NCBI GenBank assembly: GCA_964462945.1
Contig: CAYWZW010000045.1
Location: forward strand, 1 to 43,659
Direction: 5' to 3'
DNA length: 43,659 nt
Origin: GCA-020343675 sp964462945
Lineage (GTDB): Bacteria > Planctomycetota > Phycisphaerae > Sedimentisphaerales > Anaerobacaceae
Positions 1 to 10,200 of the stretch are shown one piece after another (the first letter of the stretch is position 1; every line of letters begins with the position of its first letter). The notes beneath the pieces are model-generated. The model had not been told where the DNA came from, searched no databases, and saw only the letters and a list, made by a program, of their open reading frames with translations. The position numbers were made by a program, and so were the translations under genes.

Positions 1-339
1 AGATCCCTCCGCTCGGCTTCGCCTCGGTCGGGATGACCGGGGGGAATCGTGCAGGCAGGAGCAATTATGGGGGGAGCGTCAATTTACGATCCATTCGACC
101 TTGCTCAGGACAGGTTTACGATTTGCGATTGACGATTTCTTTCATTTTTCCGCGTAATCCTTCGACTTTGCTCCATTCGGCCCGAGTTCATGGCCGAGGG
201 CAGGACGGCGTCCGTGAAATCCGCGGTTATTGATGATTTACTATTTGGAGGCGAAGCCTGTTTCTGATTCCCTGGTCATCTGATTTCCTAATGTCTAATT
301 CACCAATTCACTAATTCGCCGATTGATAGCGCGACCCTG
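1..339. other. Intergenic region with short dispersed-repeat debris
   Basis: I see no supported gene here. The first 37 bases (CTCGG/CGGTCGGGATGAC type) and the CTAATTCACCAATTCACTAA-type stretch near 295-318 look like the short dispersed repeats that recur elsewhere in this window, for example around 15690 and 37085. A short open frame at 33-233 has no recognisable content or start signal. Confidence 0.4.
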
Positions 340-1107
340 ATGATCAAGCTCACATGGACATTTGAGCTTCCGTATTGGCTTTTCCGGATATTGATCCGGC
401 CGGTATTGTGGTATCGCCGGGTCCGGTACGGATACGCCTTCTGCCGGATACGGCTGACGCAGGGTAAGTACGCGATCGTCGATCCCGACGACTACCGGCG
501 TCTGTCGAAGTATAAGTGGCACGCGTCCAGAAGAGGTGGTGCTTTCTACGCGGTCTGCGCGGGCACGATCATAGGAGGCAAGAGACGCCGGCTGCACATG
601 CACCGTGCGGTCCTCAACGTCCCGGACGAAATGCTCGTGGACCACATCAACCACAATCGCTCGGACAATCGAAAGGCGAATCTTCGCCCCGCCAGCCTCG
701 CGCAGAACAATCAGAATCGGACGAAATACGGGCACGGAACCTGCAGCTCGAAATACAAAGGCGTCTGCTGGCACCGCAGTATGAGGTCATGGGAAGCACA
801 GATCCGCGCCGACGGCAGGTCGATATCTCTCGGCTATTTCCACAATGAGGTCCGGGCGGCCAGGGCTTACGACCGGGCGGCGAAGAGACACCACCGCGAA
901 TTCGCCGCGTTGAACTTTCCAGAGTCGAAATATTCGGCATCGCGAGTTGTTCTTTTTCTGGCCGGCGTGCTTTTGGAGTACCTTGCCTGCTTTTGGACCA
1001 CGCCGGACCGTCAGGCTCGCTGTCACGCAGAGCTGACGGCTAAGTACCACCGGCCCGCGACGGAGCCGCCCTTGACAGCCCCGCGCCCAACGCATACAGT
1101 GGCGGCG
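340..1107 (+). CDS. HNH-AP2 endonuclease-like ORF, lacking its own stop codon
   Basis: The frame opens at ATG 340 and runs about 256 codons straight into polA in the same frame. Residues 40-125 look like an HNH homing-endonuclease module, with the HMHRAV and VDHINHNRSDNRKANLR motifs. Residues 136-194 form an AP2 DNA-binding domain (YKGVCWHR, WEAQIR, LGYFHNEVRAARAYDRAA). HNH-AP2 proteins are freestanding selfish nucleases or their derivatives. After about residue 197 (nucleotide 930) the translation becomes featureless, so the real protein probably ended there. Its stop codon may have been lost, or the gene may be decaying. A promoter and a typical polA start follow at 1072-1108, so I treat it as separate from polA. 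The alternative is a true 1172-residue fusion. Confidence 0.6.
1072..1100 (+). promoter_or_regulatory. Predicted sigma70-type promoter of polA, possibly leaderless
   Basis: TTGACA (1072-1077), a 17-bp spacer and TACAGT (1095-1100) precede the polA ATG at 1108 by only 7 bases. A transcript starting at the usual distance would begin on or next to the start codon. No Shine-Dalgarno sequence is visible, which fits leaderless translation. Transcription start is inferred, not shown. Confidence 0.6.
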
Positions 1108-3858
1108 ATGGCAAAGGAACTGTACATCATTGACGGCCACGCGCACATTTACGCCGCCTATTTCGCGCCGATGGGCGGACAGTTGAGCAGCCCGGCGGGC
1201 GAGCCGACCAAGGCCGTCTATATCTTCACGATGGCGCTGCTGGGCCTGATTCAGCGCCGCAAGCCCGACATGTTGGCCGTAGCGCTGGACAGCAAGACCA
1301 AGACATTTCGCAGTGACATTTACCGCGAATACAAGGCGCAGCGGCCGCCGATGCCTGAGGACATGCCGGGCCAGATCGGCCGGATCGAGCAGATCCTGGA
1401 GGCGATGAAGATCCCGATGCTCCGCGTCGATGGCTTTGAGGCGGACGACATCATCGGCACGTTAGCCAGGAGGGCCGCCGCGGACGGCTACGATTGCCTG
1501 ATTTGCACGAAGGATAAAGACGTGCTTCAGTTGCTCGATGAGCACGTCAGCGCATTCGATATCAAGACCGACACGAAAATGGACGTCAAGGCGATGGTCG
1601 AGAAGATAGGCGTGAGGCCCGAGCAATTTATCGATGTACTCTCCTTGCAGGGTGACGCCTCGGACAATGTCCCCGGCATCCCGGACGTCGGGCCCAAGAC
1701 CGCTTTGGAGTGGATTCGAAAGTACGGCTCGCTCGATAACCTTTACGCGCACGTCGATGAGATCAAAGGCAAACGCGGCGACAATCTCCGCCGGTTCAAG
1801 GACAAGGCCCTCTTGAGCAAAGAACTGGTAACGATTGATTGCAACGTCCCGCTGGAAGTCGGTTACGGCGATCTGGCGCTCAAGAGATTCGACGAGGCCC
1901 GGCTCGCGGATCTCTTCAGCGAGCTGGGTTTCAGCCGGCTTATGACGCAGTTGGGCCTGAGCACGGATTCGCCGTCCGCCGCAGGTCGCCCGCCGCTCGA
2001 ATCTCAGGCCGCCAGTCACGAAGGGCCGCAACGCGATACGCAAGACGCGGCAGGCGATACGAAGGATTATCAGCTTGTCGATACGCCGGAGAAATTCGAG
2101 ACGTTCCTGGCCGGGCTGAAGAAGCAGGCGCTCTTTGCCGTGGATACCGAGACGACGTCAATTAATGCGATGCGGGCGGAGCTGGTCGGCATGAGTTTTT
2201 CGTGGCGGCCGGGCCGGGCGTTTTATCTGCCCGTGAAGGCCCCGTTAGGCTCGAAGCATCTGGACGTCGAGGCGGTTCGCCCGAAACTGGCGCCGATTTT
2301 GGCCGACCCGAACGTCAGGAAAATCGGGCAGAACATCAAGTACGATATGCTCGTGCTGCGAAACGCTCAAATGCCGATAAAAGGGGTCCACTTTGATACG
2401 ATGGTGGCCTCGTACTGCCTGGACCCGGAGCGCAGTCACTCGATGGACCAGATGGCGGCCGATTATCTCGATTACCAGTGCATCCCGATTTCGTCGCTCA
2501 TCGGCAAGGGCAAAAACCAGCTCACATTCGATATGGTCGATACCGCGGCGGCGTGCGGGTACTCCGCCGAGGACGCGGATGTCACCTTCCGGCTGTATCT
2601 GTATCTGAAGGAGCGGCTGGAGAAAGAGCCGCAGATCCGGAAGCTGTTCGAGGAGGTCGAGATGCCGCTGGTGCCGGTGCTGGCCGAGATGGAATACAAC
2701 GGGGTCTCGCTCGATACGCGCGTGCTGCGGAAGATGTCCGGCGAGATCACCGAGACGCTCAAGACCGTCACCGAGCAGATTTACCAGCAGGCGGGGGCGG
2801 TCTTCAACATGGATTCGCCCAAGCAGCTTGGCGAGGTCCTCTTCGACAGGCTGGGCCTGACGCCGGTCCACGTCGGCAAGGCGGGCCGGAGCACCGATGC
2901 TGCGGTCCTCGAGCAAATCGCCGACCAGCATCCGGTGATCGAGCGGATTCTCCAGTACCGCATGTTGAATAAATTGAAGACGACTTATGTGGACAAGCTG
3001 GGGCTGCTGATACACCCGCGAACGGGGCGCGTGCACGCTTCGTTCAACCAGACCGTCACGGCGACGGGCCGGCTCAGTTCCAGCAATCCGAACCTGCAGA
3101 ATATCCCGATCCGCACAGAGCTGGGCAGCAAGGTTCGTTCAGCGTTTGTGCCGGGCAGAAAGGGCGACTGCATCCTGAGCGCGGATTATTCGCAGATCGA
3201 GCTTCGCCTGCTGGCGCATTTTTCGAAGGACGAGGCGATGAGGGCTGCGTTCGCCGCGGACCATGATATCCACCGCTTCGTCGCGTCGCAGATTTTCGGC
3301 GTGCCGGAGGCGGAGGTGACGGGCGAGATGCGCTCTCGCTCGAAGGCGGTCAACTTCGGCATCATTTACGGCCAGGGGGCCTTCGGCTTGTCGCGCTCGG
3401 TCGGGATCAGCCAGGCGGAAGCGAAAAAGTTTATCAGTGACTATTTCGCCCGCTACAGCTCGATTCGCGAATTTCTGGACCTGTGCATCTCGCGGGCCAG
3501 GCAGACCGGCTATGCCGAGACGATTCTGCACCGCCGGCGAAAAATCCAGGACCTCAGCAGCAAAAACGGCAACAAGCGCTCGCAGGCCGAGCGGCTGGCC
3601 GTGAACACCGTGATCCAGGGCTCCGCCGCCGACCTCATAAAGCTCGCGATGATCGCCATTCAGCGAAAAATCGAAGCCGAACATCTGCCCCTGGTGCTCC
3701 TGCTGCAGGTCCATGATGAGCTGGTGTTCGAGCTTCCGGCCGCCCAAGCCGACGCGCACGCCGGCTGGATCCGCGAGCAGATGGCCGGCGCGATCAAGCT
3801 CGACGTCCCGCTGAAGGTCGATACCAGCATCGGCCCGAACTGGCTGAGCGGCAAGTAG
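1108..3858 (+). CDS. polA: DNA polymerase I with 5'-3' and 3'-5' exonuclease domains
   Basis: A 916-residue family A DNA polymerase, normal length for the full three-domain enzyme that removes RNA primers and fills gaps in replication and repair. The N-terminal FEN domain shows YIIDGHAHIYAAYF, the DGFEADDIIGTLA acidic cluster, KDKDVLQL and the helix-hairpin-helix region GDASDNVPGIPDVGPKTA. The middle proofreading domain keeps its acidic residues (DTETTS, QNIKYDMLVL, EDADVTFR), so 3'-5' exonuclease activity should be intact. The polymerase domain has motif A DYSQIELRLLAHFSKDE, motif B KAVNFGIIYGQGAFGLS and motif C QVHDELVFE. The ATG at 1108 is chosen because it starts the conserved domain and follows a promoter. 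The open frame upstream encodes an HNH-AP2 ORF, not a polymerase domain. Confidence 0.97.
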   Translation: MAKELYIIDGHAHIYAAYFAPMGGQLSSPAGEPTKAVYIFTMALLGLIQRRKPDMLAVALDSKTKTFRSDIYREYKAQRPPMPEDMPGQIGRIEQILEAMKIPMLRVDGFEADDIIGTLARRAAADGYDCLICTKDKDVLQLLDEHVSAFDIKTDTKMDVKAMVEKIGVRPEQFIDVLSLQGDASDNVPGIPDVGPKTALEWIRKYGSLDNLYAHVDEIKGKRGDNLRRFKDKALLSKELVTIDCNVPLEVGYGDLALKRFDEARLADLFSELGFSRLMTQLGLSTDSPSAAGRPPLESQAASHEGPQRDTQDAAGDTKDYQLVDTPEKFETFLAGLKKQALFAVDTETTSINAMRAELVGMSFSWRPGRAFYLPVKAPLGSKHLDVEAVRPKLAPILADPNVRKIGQNIKYDMLVLRNAQMPIKGVHFDTMVASYCLDPERSHSMDQMAADYLDYQCIPISSLIGKGKNQLTFDMVDTAAACGYSAEDADVTFRLYLYLKERLEKEPQIRKLFEEVEMPLVPVLAEMEYNGVSLDTRVLRKMSGEITETLKTVTEQIYQQAGAVFNMDSPKQLGEVLFDRLGLTPVHVGKAGRSTDAAVLEQIADQHPVIERILQYRMLNKLKTTYVDKLGLLIHPRTGRVHASFNQTVTATGRLSSSNPNLQNIPIRTELGSKVRSAFVPGRKGDCILSADYSQIELRLLAHFSKDEAMRAAFAADHDIHRFVASQIFGVPEAEVTGEMRSRSKAVNFGIIYGQGAFGLSRSVGISQAEAKKFISDYFARYSSIREFLDLCISRARQTGYAETILHRRRKIQDLSSKNGNKRSQAERLAVNTVIQGSAADLIKLAMIAIQRKIEAEHLPLVLLLQVHDELVFELPAAQADAHAGWIREQMAGAIKLDVPLKVDTSIGPNWLSGK

Positions 3859-3892
3859 AACCGCGTTACGCTTCATTTCACCAGGAATTGGC

Positions 3893-3921
3893 TTGATTCT
3901 GGCTGGCCGGAGTGCTAAATT
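3893..3921 (+). promoter_or_regulatory. Candidate promoter of the helicase-methyltransferase operon
   Basis: TTGATT (3893-3898), 17 bp, TAAATT (3916-3921). It lies in the 158-bp gap after polA and would give a leader of about 90 nt. The match is moderate and no other clear candidate is seen in the gap. Confidence 0.4.
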
Positions 3922-4016
3922 CCTGTCTTGCGAGGCCCCCGGCCCGAAGAGATATTTTTGAGGATATACCGAAATGGCGGAAAAATGGACAATAGGACCT
4001 AAGTCTTAGCGAAGTT

Positions 4017-7000
4017 ATGAGTATGCAATTCATTACAAACCAGGAGAAGCTTCTTTCGGACGTTGTCAATAATATCCTGCCCTGCGCCGAAAGGCTATAC
4101 TTCCTGGTAGGATACTTCTACTTTTCAGGGTTCCAGGAGATATACAACCAAGTTGCTGACAAAGAAGTAAAAATACTGGTTGGACTTGAGGTCGAGCGTG
4201 ATCTGGCGAACCGCGTCAAGGAATTTCAAGTCATCCAGGAAGTCAACACGCCGCGAGGTAAGGCCAAGGAGAACTACTACAAGTCGCTCGTCCAACTCTT
4301 CACCGATACCGACTTCTTCGATTCGAAAGAGAAACAACAAGCGTTCAGACTTTTCCTGGAGAAGATGAAAAATGGAACGCTTGAGATAAAAAAGACGCTC
4401 CAGTCAAATCACGCCAAGCTCTATATTTTTGAGAACAAGGAGGAATTCAGCCAGGGGGGTGAATACCCTGGAACCGTCATAACAGGCTCAAGCAATTTCA
4501 CGAGATCGGGGTTTAGAGGGACCTTTGAGATCAACGTCGTTTCGCGGGATGCTGCGAATTATGGGGAAGCCCGTGCGATATTTGATAGCCTTTGGAAAGA
4601 TGCCGTTGTAATCGTGGACAAGGACAACATCGGCGAGTTTCTCTACAACGTAGTTGAAAAAGTCTGGATCGACAAGCTGCCGAAGCCGTTTCTGCTCTAC
4701 GTCCGTGTCTTGGAGGAATATTTTCCACGATACCGAAAAGACGCTTTGAGACTGCCCGGCGAGATCACCAGGGGTAGGTATATAGACCTAAAGTACCAGG
4801 AAGATGCGATCAGGAGGGCGATTGACGTCCTACAGAGGCACAACGGCGTGATCATCGCTGACGTGGTTGGTCTGGGCAAAAGCATCATCGCTTCGGCAGT
4901 TGCGCACAACCTCAATCTCAGGGCTATCGTAATATCGCCCCCTCACCTTATCAGTCAATGGGAAGATTATCGCTACGATTTCGAGTTCAACGCCAAGATA
5001 TACAGCAGCGGCAAAATAGAGCAGGCCCTTGAGGAGAATAACGCGGACGAGGAAAAGCTGCTCATCATAGACGAAGCGCACAAGTACAGAAACGAACTCA
5101 CTGCCGACTATGCAAACCTGCACCAACTTTGCCAACGCAATAAAGTCATGCTGCTCTCGGCCACACCCTTCAACAATCGTCCCCAAGACGTTTTCTCAAT
5201 GGTCAAATTGTTCCAGATACCGACACGGTCCACCATACAGACGGTTGACAATCTTTCATACCAGTTCATGGAGCTGGTCAAGCAGTACAGGAAGGTCAAG
5301 GAAATTCAGAGGAAAAAGGCAGAGAGCGAAAGCTCAATTGCCGCGAGAATCAGGCAAATTGCCGAGGCAATCCGTGATATTCTGACGCCTCTGGTCATAA
5401 GGCGGTCCCGTCTGGATTTGGAGGCAATTCAAGAGTATAAGGAGGACCTGAAAAGGCAGAACATATCGTTCCCCAAAGTCAATGACCCCGAATCCCTTGA
5501 ATATGACCTTGGAGACCTGAGCGAACTCTACGAATCGACGCTCAAGACAATTGCACCCGAGGACGAGGAAGGTGGATTCATCGGTGCGCGATACATGCCG
5601 ACGAATTACATCAAGAACTTTGAGTCTTACCGCAAGAAGATAGCGGCTGAGATGGGCATAGATGAGAACCTGCTCAAGCAAAGCCAGGTGAACTTGGCCG
5701 TCTTTATGAAACGTCTTCTTGTCCGCAGATTCGAAAGCTCAATTTCCGCCTTCCAATCCACGCTGGACTCGATCATTCACTCTTCCGAGGTCATAGTTGA
5801 CTGGTATGAGCGGCTTGGCAAAGTGCCCGTGTACAAAAAAGGCAAATTGCCGGATGTCGATTCACTCATGCAGTCTTCGGGTGAGGACCTGGAGGAAGAG
5901 CTCTGGGAAGCGACTCTCGAAGATGAACTCCAAAAATACATTGAGAAGGGCTTGTGGCTGATCGACAAAAAGGAATTGAGAATAGCATTCATCGAAGATG
6001 TCAAGAAGGACATTGCCATCCTTTCGGAAGTCCGGCGGCAATGGTTCGGCGGCGGGTTCCCCGATGACCCCAAACTCCAGCACTTTGAAGCAATCGTAAA
6101 AGAGAAGCGACAGAAGGACCCTGAGAGAAAAATCGTCGTTTTCACAGAGTTTGCGGATACAGCGGATTATCTGTTTGGCAAGTTGAAGGATGATTTGAGG
6201 GTCTTCAAGTACTCTGCCAAGGATGCAAACAAAACTAACAAAAAGGCAATCAAGGAGAACTTCGACGCGGGCAGCAAGGTCCAGAAAGACGACTACGATG
6301 TCCTGATAGCCACCGATGCGATCTCCGAGGGCTTCAATCTTCACAGAGCGGGGACCGTTTTCAACTATGACATCCCGTATAATCCCACCAGGGTAATCCA
6401 ACGGGTAGGCCGGATCAACCGTATCAACAAGAAAGTGTTCGATGAGCTTTTCATCTACAACTTCTTCCCTACGGCCACCGGAGAACGTGAAACCCGCGTA
6501 AAGCAAATCGCCACGCTGAAAATCGCTATGGTTCATGCCCTTTTCGGAGAGGATACAAAAGTCCTTACGAAAGATGAGGAGCTACAGTCCTGGTTCACCA
6601 AGCAGTTCAGAGAAATCCTAAGTAACCAGGAAGAGCCTTCGCCCGAAGCCAAATATGAGGATTTGATCAGAAGACTTAGAGCTTCCCAATACGACTTGGT
6701 CCAGCAGGCCCTGACAATTCCAAGAAGGTGCAGGGTCAGACGCACCGAGAAAAAGGGTAAGACGGGCGTCATCGTCTTCGGCAAGAAAGGCCAGGAGTAC
6801 GCCTTCAAGTTTGGAACGAAAGCGACCGAGCCGGTTGCGCTCGGTGTCGCTCCGGCACTGGAGTTATTCGAGGCGGAAGTATCGGAGGAATCTGAACAGA
6901 CAAGCGACTCATTTGAGCCGGTCTATGAAAAGGTCAAGAGCAAACTGTTCTCCAAGAGAACCGAGGTGGCACTCGATAAGGGCAAGCGTGAGACGATCCT

Positions 7001-7259
7001 CAAAGTCGAGGCAATAAAAGACAAGCTGCCTCAGAGGAGGGATTACTTGGATGACCTCTTGTACGTGCTCAAAGAGCTTGATGCCCTCCCTGATAGGTAC
7101 AGCCGGTTGATTAGATCGATTGACTTCAAAAGCCTTGAGGAGGATGTTGATCGGTTGCAGCAGCAGTGCCCCCATAACTATCTCGTTGGCATTATTGAAC
7201 GCGAGAAAAAAATCGAAGAGGGAGAGGAATCTCTGATTTTGTCTGAGGAACTTATCTAA
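4017..7259 (+). CDS. PLD-like nuclease fused to SNF2/DEAH helicase (restriction-type)
   Basis: A 1080-residue protein. Residues 1-200 form a phospholipase-D-like nuclease module with an HAK (HxK) motif at 132-134 and the GSSNFTRSG segment typical of this fold. From about 250 it is a superfamily 2 helicase of SNF2 type: Walker A GLGKS (285-289), DEAH box IIDEAH (350-355), motif III LSATPFNN, motif V near 764 (ATDAISEGFNL) and motif VI near 794 (QRVGRINR). The methyltransferase gene starts 4 nt after this stop, so the two form an operon. The likely role is DNA translocation and cleavage in a restriction or phage-defence system. It differs from DISARM DrmD in carrying its own PLD nuclease. ATG 4017 is an in-frame start with a conserved-looking N-terminus. 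The operon is visibly richer in A+T than polA, consistent with horizontal acquisition. Confidence 0.85.
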   Translation: MSMQFITNQEKLLSDVVNNILPCAERLYFLVGYFYFSGFQEIYNQVADKEVKILVGLEVERDLANRVKEFQVIQEVNTPRGKAKENYYKSLVQLFTDTDFFDSKEKQQAFRLFLEKMKNGTLEIKKTLQSNHAKLYIFENKEEFSQGGEYPGTVITGSSNFTRSGFRGTFEINVVSRDAANYGEARAIFDSLWKDAVVIVDKDNIGEFLYNVVEKVWIDKLPKPFLLYVRVLEEYFPRYRKDALRLPGEITRGRYIDLKYQEDAIRRAIDVLQRHNGVIIADVVGLGKSIIASAVAHNLNLRAIVISPPHLISQWEDYRYDFEFNAKIYSSGKIEQALEENNADEEKLLIIDEAHKYRNELTADYANLHQLCQRNKVMLLSATPFNNRPQDVFSMVKLFQIPTRSTIQTVDNLSYQFMELVKQYRKVKEIQRKKAESESSIAARIRQIAEAIRDILTPLVIRRSRLDLEAIQEYKEDLKRQNISFPKVNDPESLEYDLGDLSELYESTLKTIAPEDEEGGFIGARYMPTNYIKNFESYRKKIAAEMGIDENLLKQSQVNLAVFMKRLLVRRFESSISAFQSTLDSIIHSSEVIVDWYERLGKVPVYKKGKLPDVDSLMQSSGEDLEEELWEATLEDELQKYIEKGLWLIDKKELRIAFIEDVKKDIAILSEVRRQWFGGGFPDDPKLQHFEAIVKEKRQKDPERKIVVFTEFADTADYLFGKLKDDLRVFKYSAKDANKTNKKAIKENFDAGSKVQKDDYDVLIATDAISEGFNLHRAGTVFNYDIPYNPTRVIQRVGRINRINKKVFDELFIYNFFPTATGERETRVKQIATLKIAMVHALFGEDTKVLTKDEELQSWFTKQFREILSNQEEPSPEAKYEDLIRRLRASQYDLVQQALTIPRRCRVRRTEKKGKTGVIVFGKKGQEYAFKFGTKATEPVALGVAPALELFEAEVSEESEQTSDSFEPVYEKVKSKLFSKRTEVALDKGKRETILKVEAIKDKLPQRRDYLDDLLYVLKELDALPDRYSRLIRSIDFKSLEEDVDRLQQQCPHNYLVGIIEREKKIEEGEESLILSEELI

Positions 7260-7263
7260 AGCT

Positions 7264-10200
7264 ATGGATTTTGCATCACTATATAAGCGTGAAGCCTATA
7301 TCGAATTCTTTCGCAACCAGTTTCTTCCGGACGATTTCGAAGCTGGTGACGAACAAGTTCCATTGAGCTTCAGTCGTCAATATACCGAGCAAGTCACAAA
7401 AATCGGCCGGTCAGGCTCGCTGGATCTGAACGTCTATGAAGTCCAACATGGCTCAGAGAACGATCCTCGCGTTTCCCTGTCCAGGGAATCTTTCAGACTT
7501 CTGGCCGAATACGGCCAGAAGCGTGCTTTGGTCCTGTTCATATCTAAGGCGCCTGCGAATTATCGCCTGTCTCTGGTGACTATCGACCTGAAATGGGAGG
7601 AGGGCAAACGCCCGACAAAGGAATATTCCAATCCGAGGCGGTATTCGTTTTTCTTAGGGCCTGATGCAAAGATACATACGCCGCAGCAGTATCTTCTCAA
7701 ACCGGGGAGAGTAAAGGACTTCGACGATCTCAAGAAACGATTCTCGATAGAAGTCGTCAACAAGGACTTCTACACCCGGATTGCTCTGCTTTTCACAAAA
7801 CTCACCGGCGGCACAAGGAAAATCGGCAACAAGACCATCGAGTTCAAAAAAGGGCTGCTTGAATTTCCGTCTCCAGATGATACCAAAAGAAAAGAATTTG
7901 CCGTCCGTCTTATTGGCCGACTTGTTTTCTGCTGGTTCCTCAAGAAAAAATGCTCGAGACAGAATGTCCCTCTACTGCCAGAGGGCTTGATCTCGATAGA
8001 TGCCGTCGATAAGAACAAGGGATATTACCACAACATTTTGGAAGGGCTGTTCTTTGAGGTGTTAAATACACCGGTAAATGAGCGGGGCAAACACTTTGCA
8101 TCAAAACCCTGGATGGTTATTCCATTCCTCAACGGTGGCCTGTTCACACCGCACGACGATGATTATTATCCGAATCATGAGCAGCAGAGAGCGCAATTTC
8201 GCAATATGCTCTCAGTCCCCGATGATTGGCTCCGTGACCTTCTCAATGTATTTGAGACCTACAATTTCACAATCGACGAAAATACCCCCGTCGATGTCGA
8301 GCTGGCAATTGAGCCGGAGATGTTGGGCAGAATCTTTGAAAATCTCCTTGCCGAAATTAACCCGGAAACAGGTGAAACCGCCCGAAAAGCAACCGGCAGT
8401 TACTACACGCCGCGTCCTATCGTCGAATATATGGTCGATGAAAGCTTAAAACAATATCTAATAACCAAGACAAAGCTGCCGGAAGAAAAAATATCGTCGC
8501 TTCTTTCTTACAGCGATGAAGATACAGTCCTGACAGACGCCGAAAAAGACGCCGTCCTCGATGCCCTCGATACGATAAAGATTGTTGACCCCGCCTGCGG
8601 CAGCGGCGCATTTCCTATGGGTATCCTGCAAAAGGTTTTGCTTGTACTCCGAAAGATAGACCCCGACTCTCGAAAATGGCTTGGCAGGAAACTATCGAGG
8701 ATAGATGATGCGATATTCAAAAAGGATTTGGAGCGTAAACTCAAACGCGAGACACTGGAATATGTCCATAAACTCGGCATTATCCGCGATGCCATTTATG
8801 GAGTTGACATCCAGCCTATCGCCGTTGAGATCTCCAAACTCCGCTGTTTTCTGTCGCTGATTGTAGATGAAACCATCGACGATATGCAGCCGAATCGCGG
8901 CGTTGAACCATTGCCCAACCTCGAATTTAAGTTTGTCTGTGCAAATACCTTGATTGGTTTACCAAAGGCAGAAGTTGCGGAAAGCAAAAAATCACAAAGT
9001 AAGTATGGGCCCGCAGAGTACAAAGGTCAAAGCCTGATGCTTGAGGCTACGGATGAGATAAGTGAGCTAAAGAAATTGCGAGATGAATATCTGCGAAGTT
9101 ACGGCAATGAAAAGAAAACAATCGAAGAAAAATTCCGCAAAGTCCAGTCAAAGATGTTTGAACATTCCCTCAACTGGAACGGAAAAGAAACTCAGACATC
9201 GAAACTTTCGCAGTGGGACCCGTTCTCCCATGAATCAAATCCCTGGTTCGACCCGGAATGGATGTTTGGAGTAAAAGACGGCTTTGATATTGTGATTGCT
9301 AATCCACCGTATCAAGAAATATCTAATAAGTTAGATAAAGAATATTATCAGAAATTTTATAAAGCTGTATTAGCGGGACACTATGATTTATATATATTTT
9401 TCTTTAAGAAAGCATTCTCTTTGACGCGTGATAAAGGGATAATATCATTTATTACTTCACATACTTATACTGTTTATCCACAATTCGTTAATCTCAGGAA
9501 GTGGATATTTGAACACAGTGCTATTCTCGAAATAACCAATCGAGTTGAAGGAATATTTGAATCTGCCGTGGTGGATAACACAATTGCATTTCTTATTGTA
9601 GGCCAAGAAAAAAACAATTTTCCTGCAAGATTTGTTACGAAGGAAATAGTGAATGGAAATCTAATCGACAAGGATTTAATCGCTGTACGACCAAATGATT
9701 TTGATTTTGGAACCTTTGATCTAAATGCGATAGGGAACTTGGCAAAATTTAAGAAATTTTCTCAGAATTCGTTTCCTTTGGGAGATATTGTTGAAAGCAG
9801 TCAAGGGATAACTGTTTATGCAAAAGTTCAGGGCGAAAAGAAAGATTGGTTTAGGGACAGAATTGAAGATTGCAATTCAAAACCAGTAATAAGAGGCAAA
9901 GACATTAATAGATATCGGCTCAACTATTCTGGTAAATATATCCAATACGGTAAATGGCTGTGGTGTCCTAGAGACAAAAAGTATTTTGAAAATGAAAAAA
10001 TATTTCTGAGGCAGACCTCTGATGCCTTGATAGGTACCTACGTTATGGAACCGATGTATTGCATAGACTCCGTACATTCGATAATCAAGAAAGATGGTTC
10101 TGATTATGATTTGAAATATATTTTAGCAATTTTGAATTCTTCTTTAGGGACATATTTATATAGATTGTTAATATTTGAAGAAGCAAAAGTTTTTGCGCAA

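Noticed and set aside
340..1107. Extra N-terminal domain of DNA polymerase I
   Set aside because: The segment is an HNH-AP2 module plus featureless codons; a promoter and the normal polA start follow at 1072-1108.
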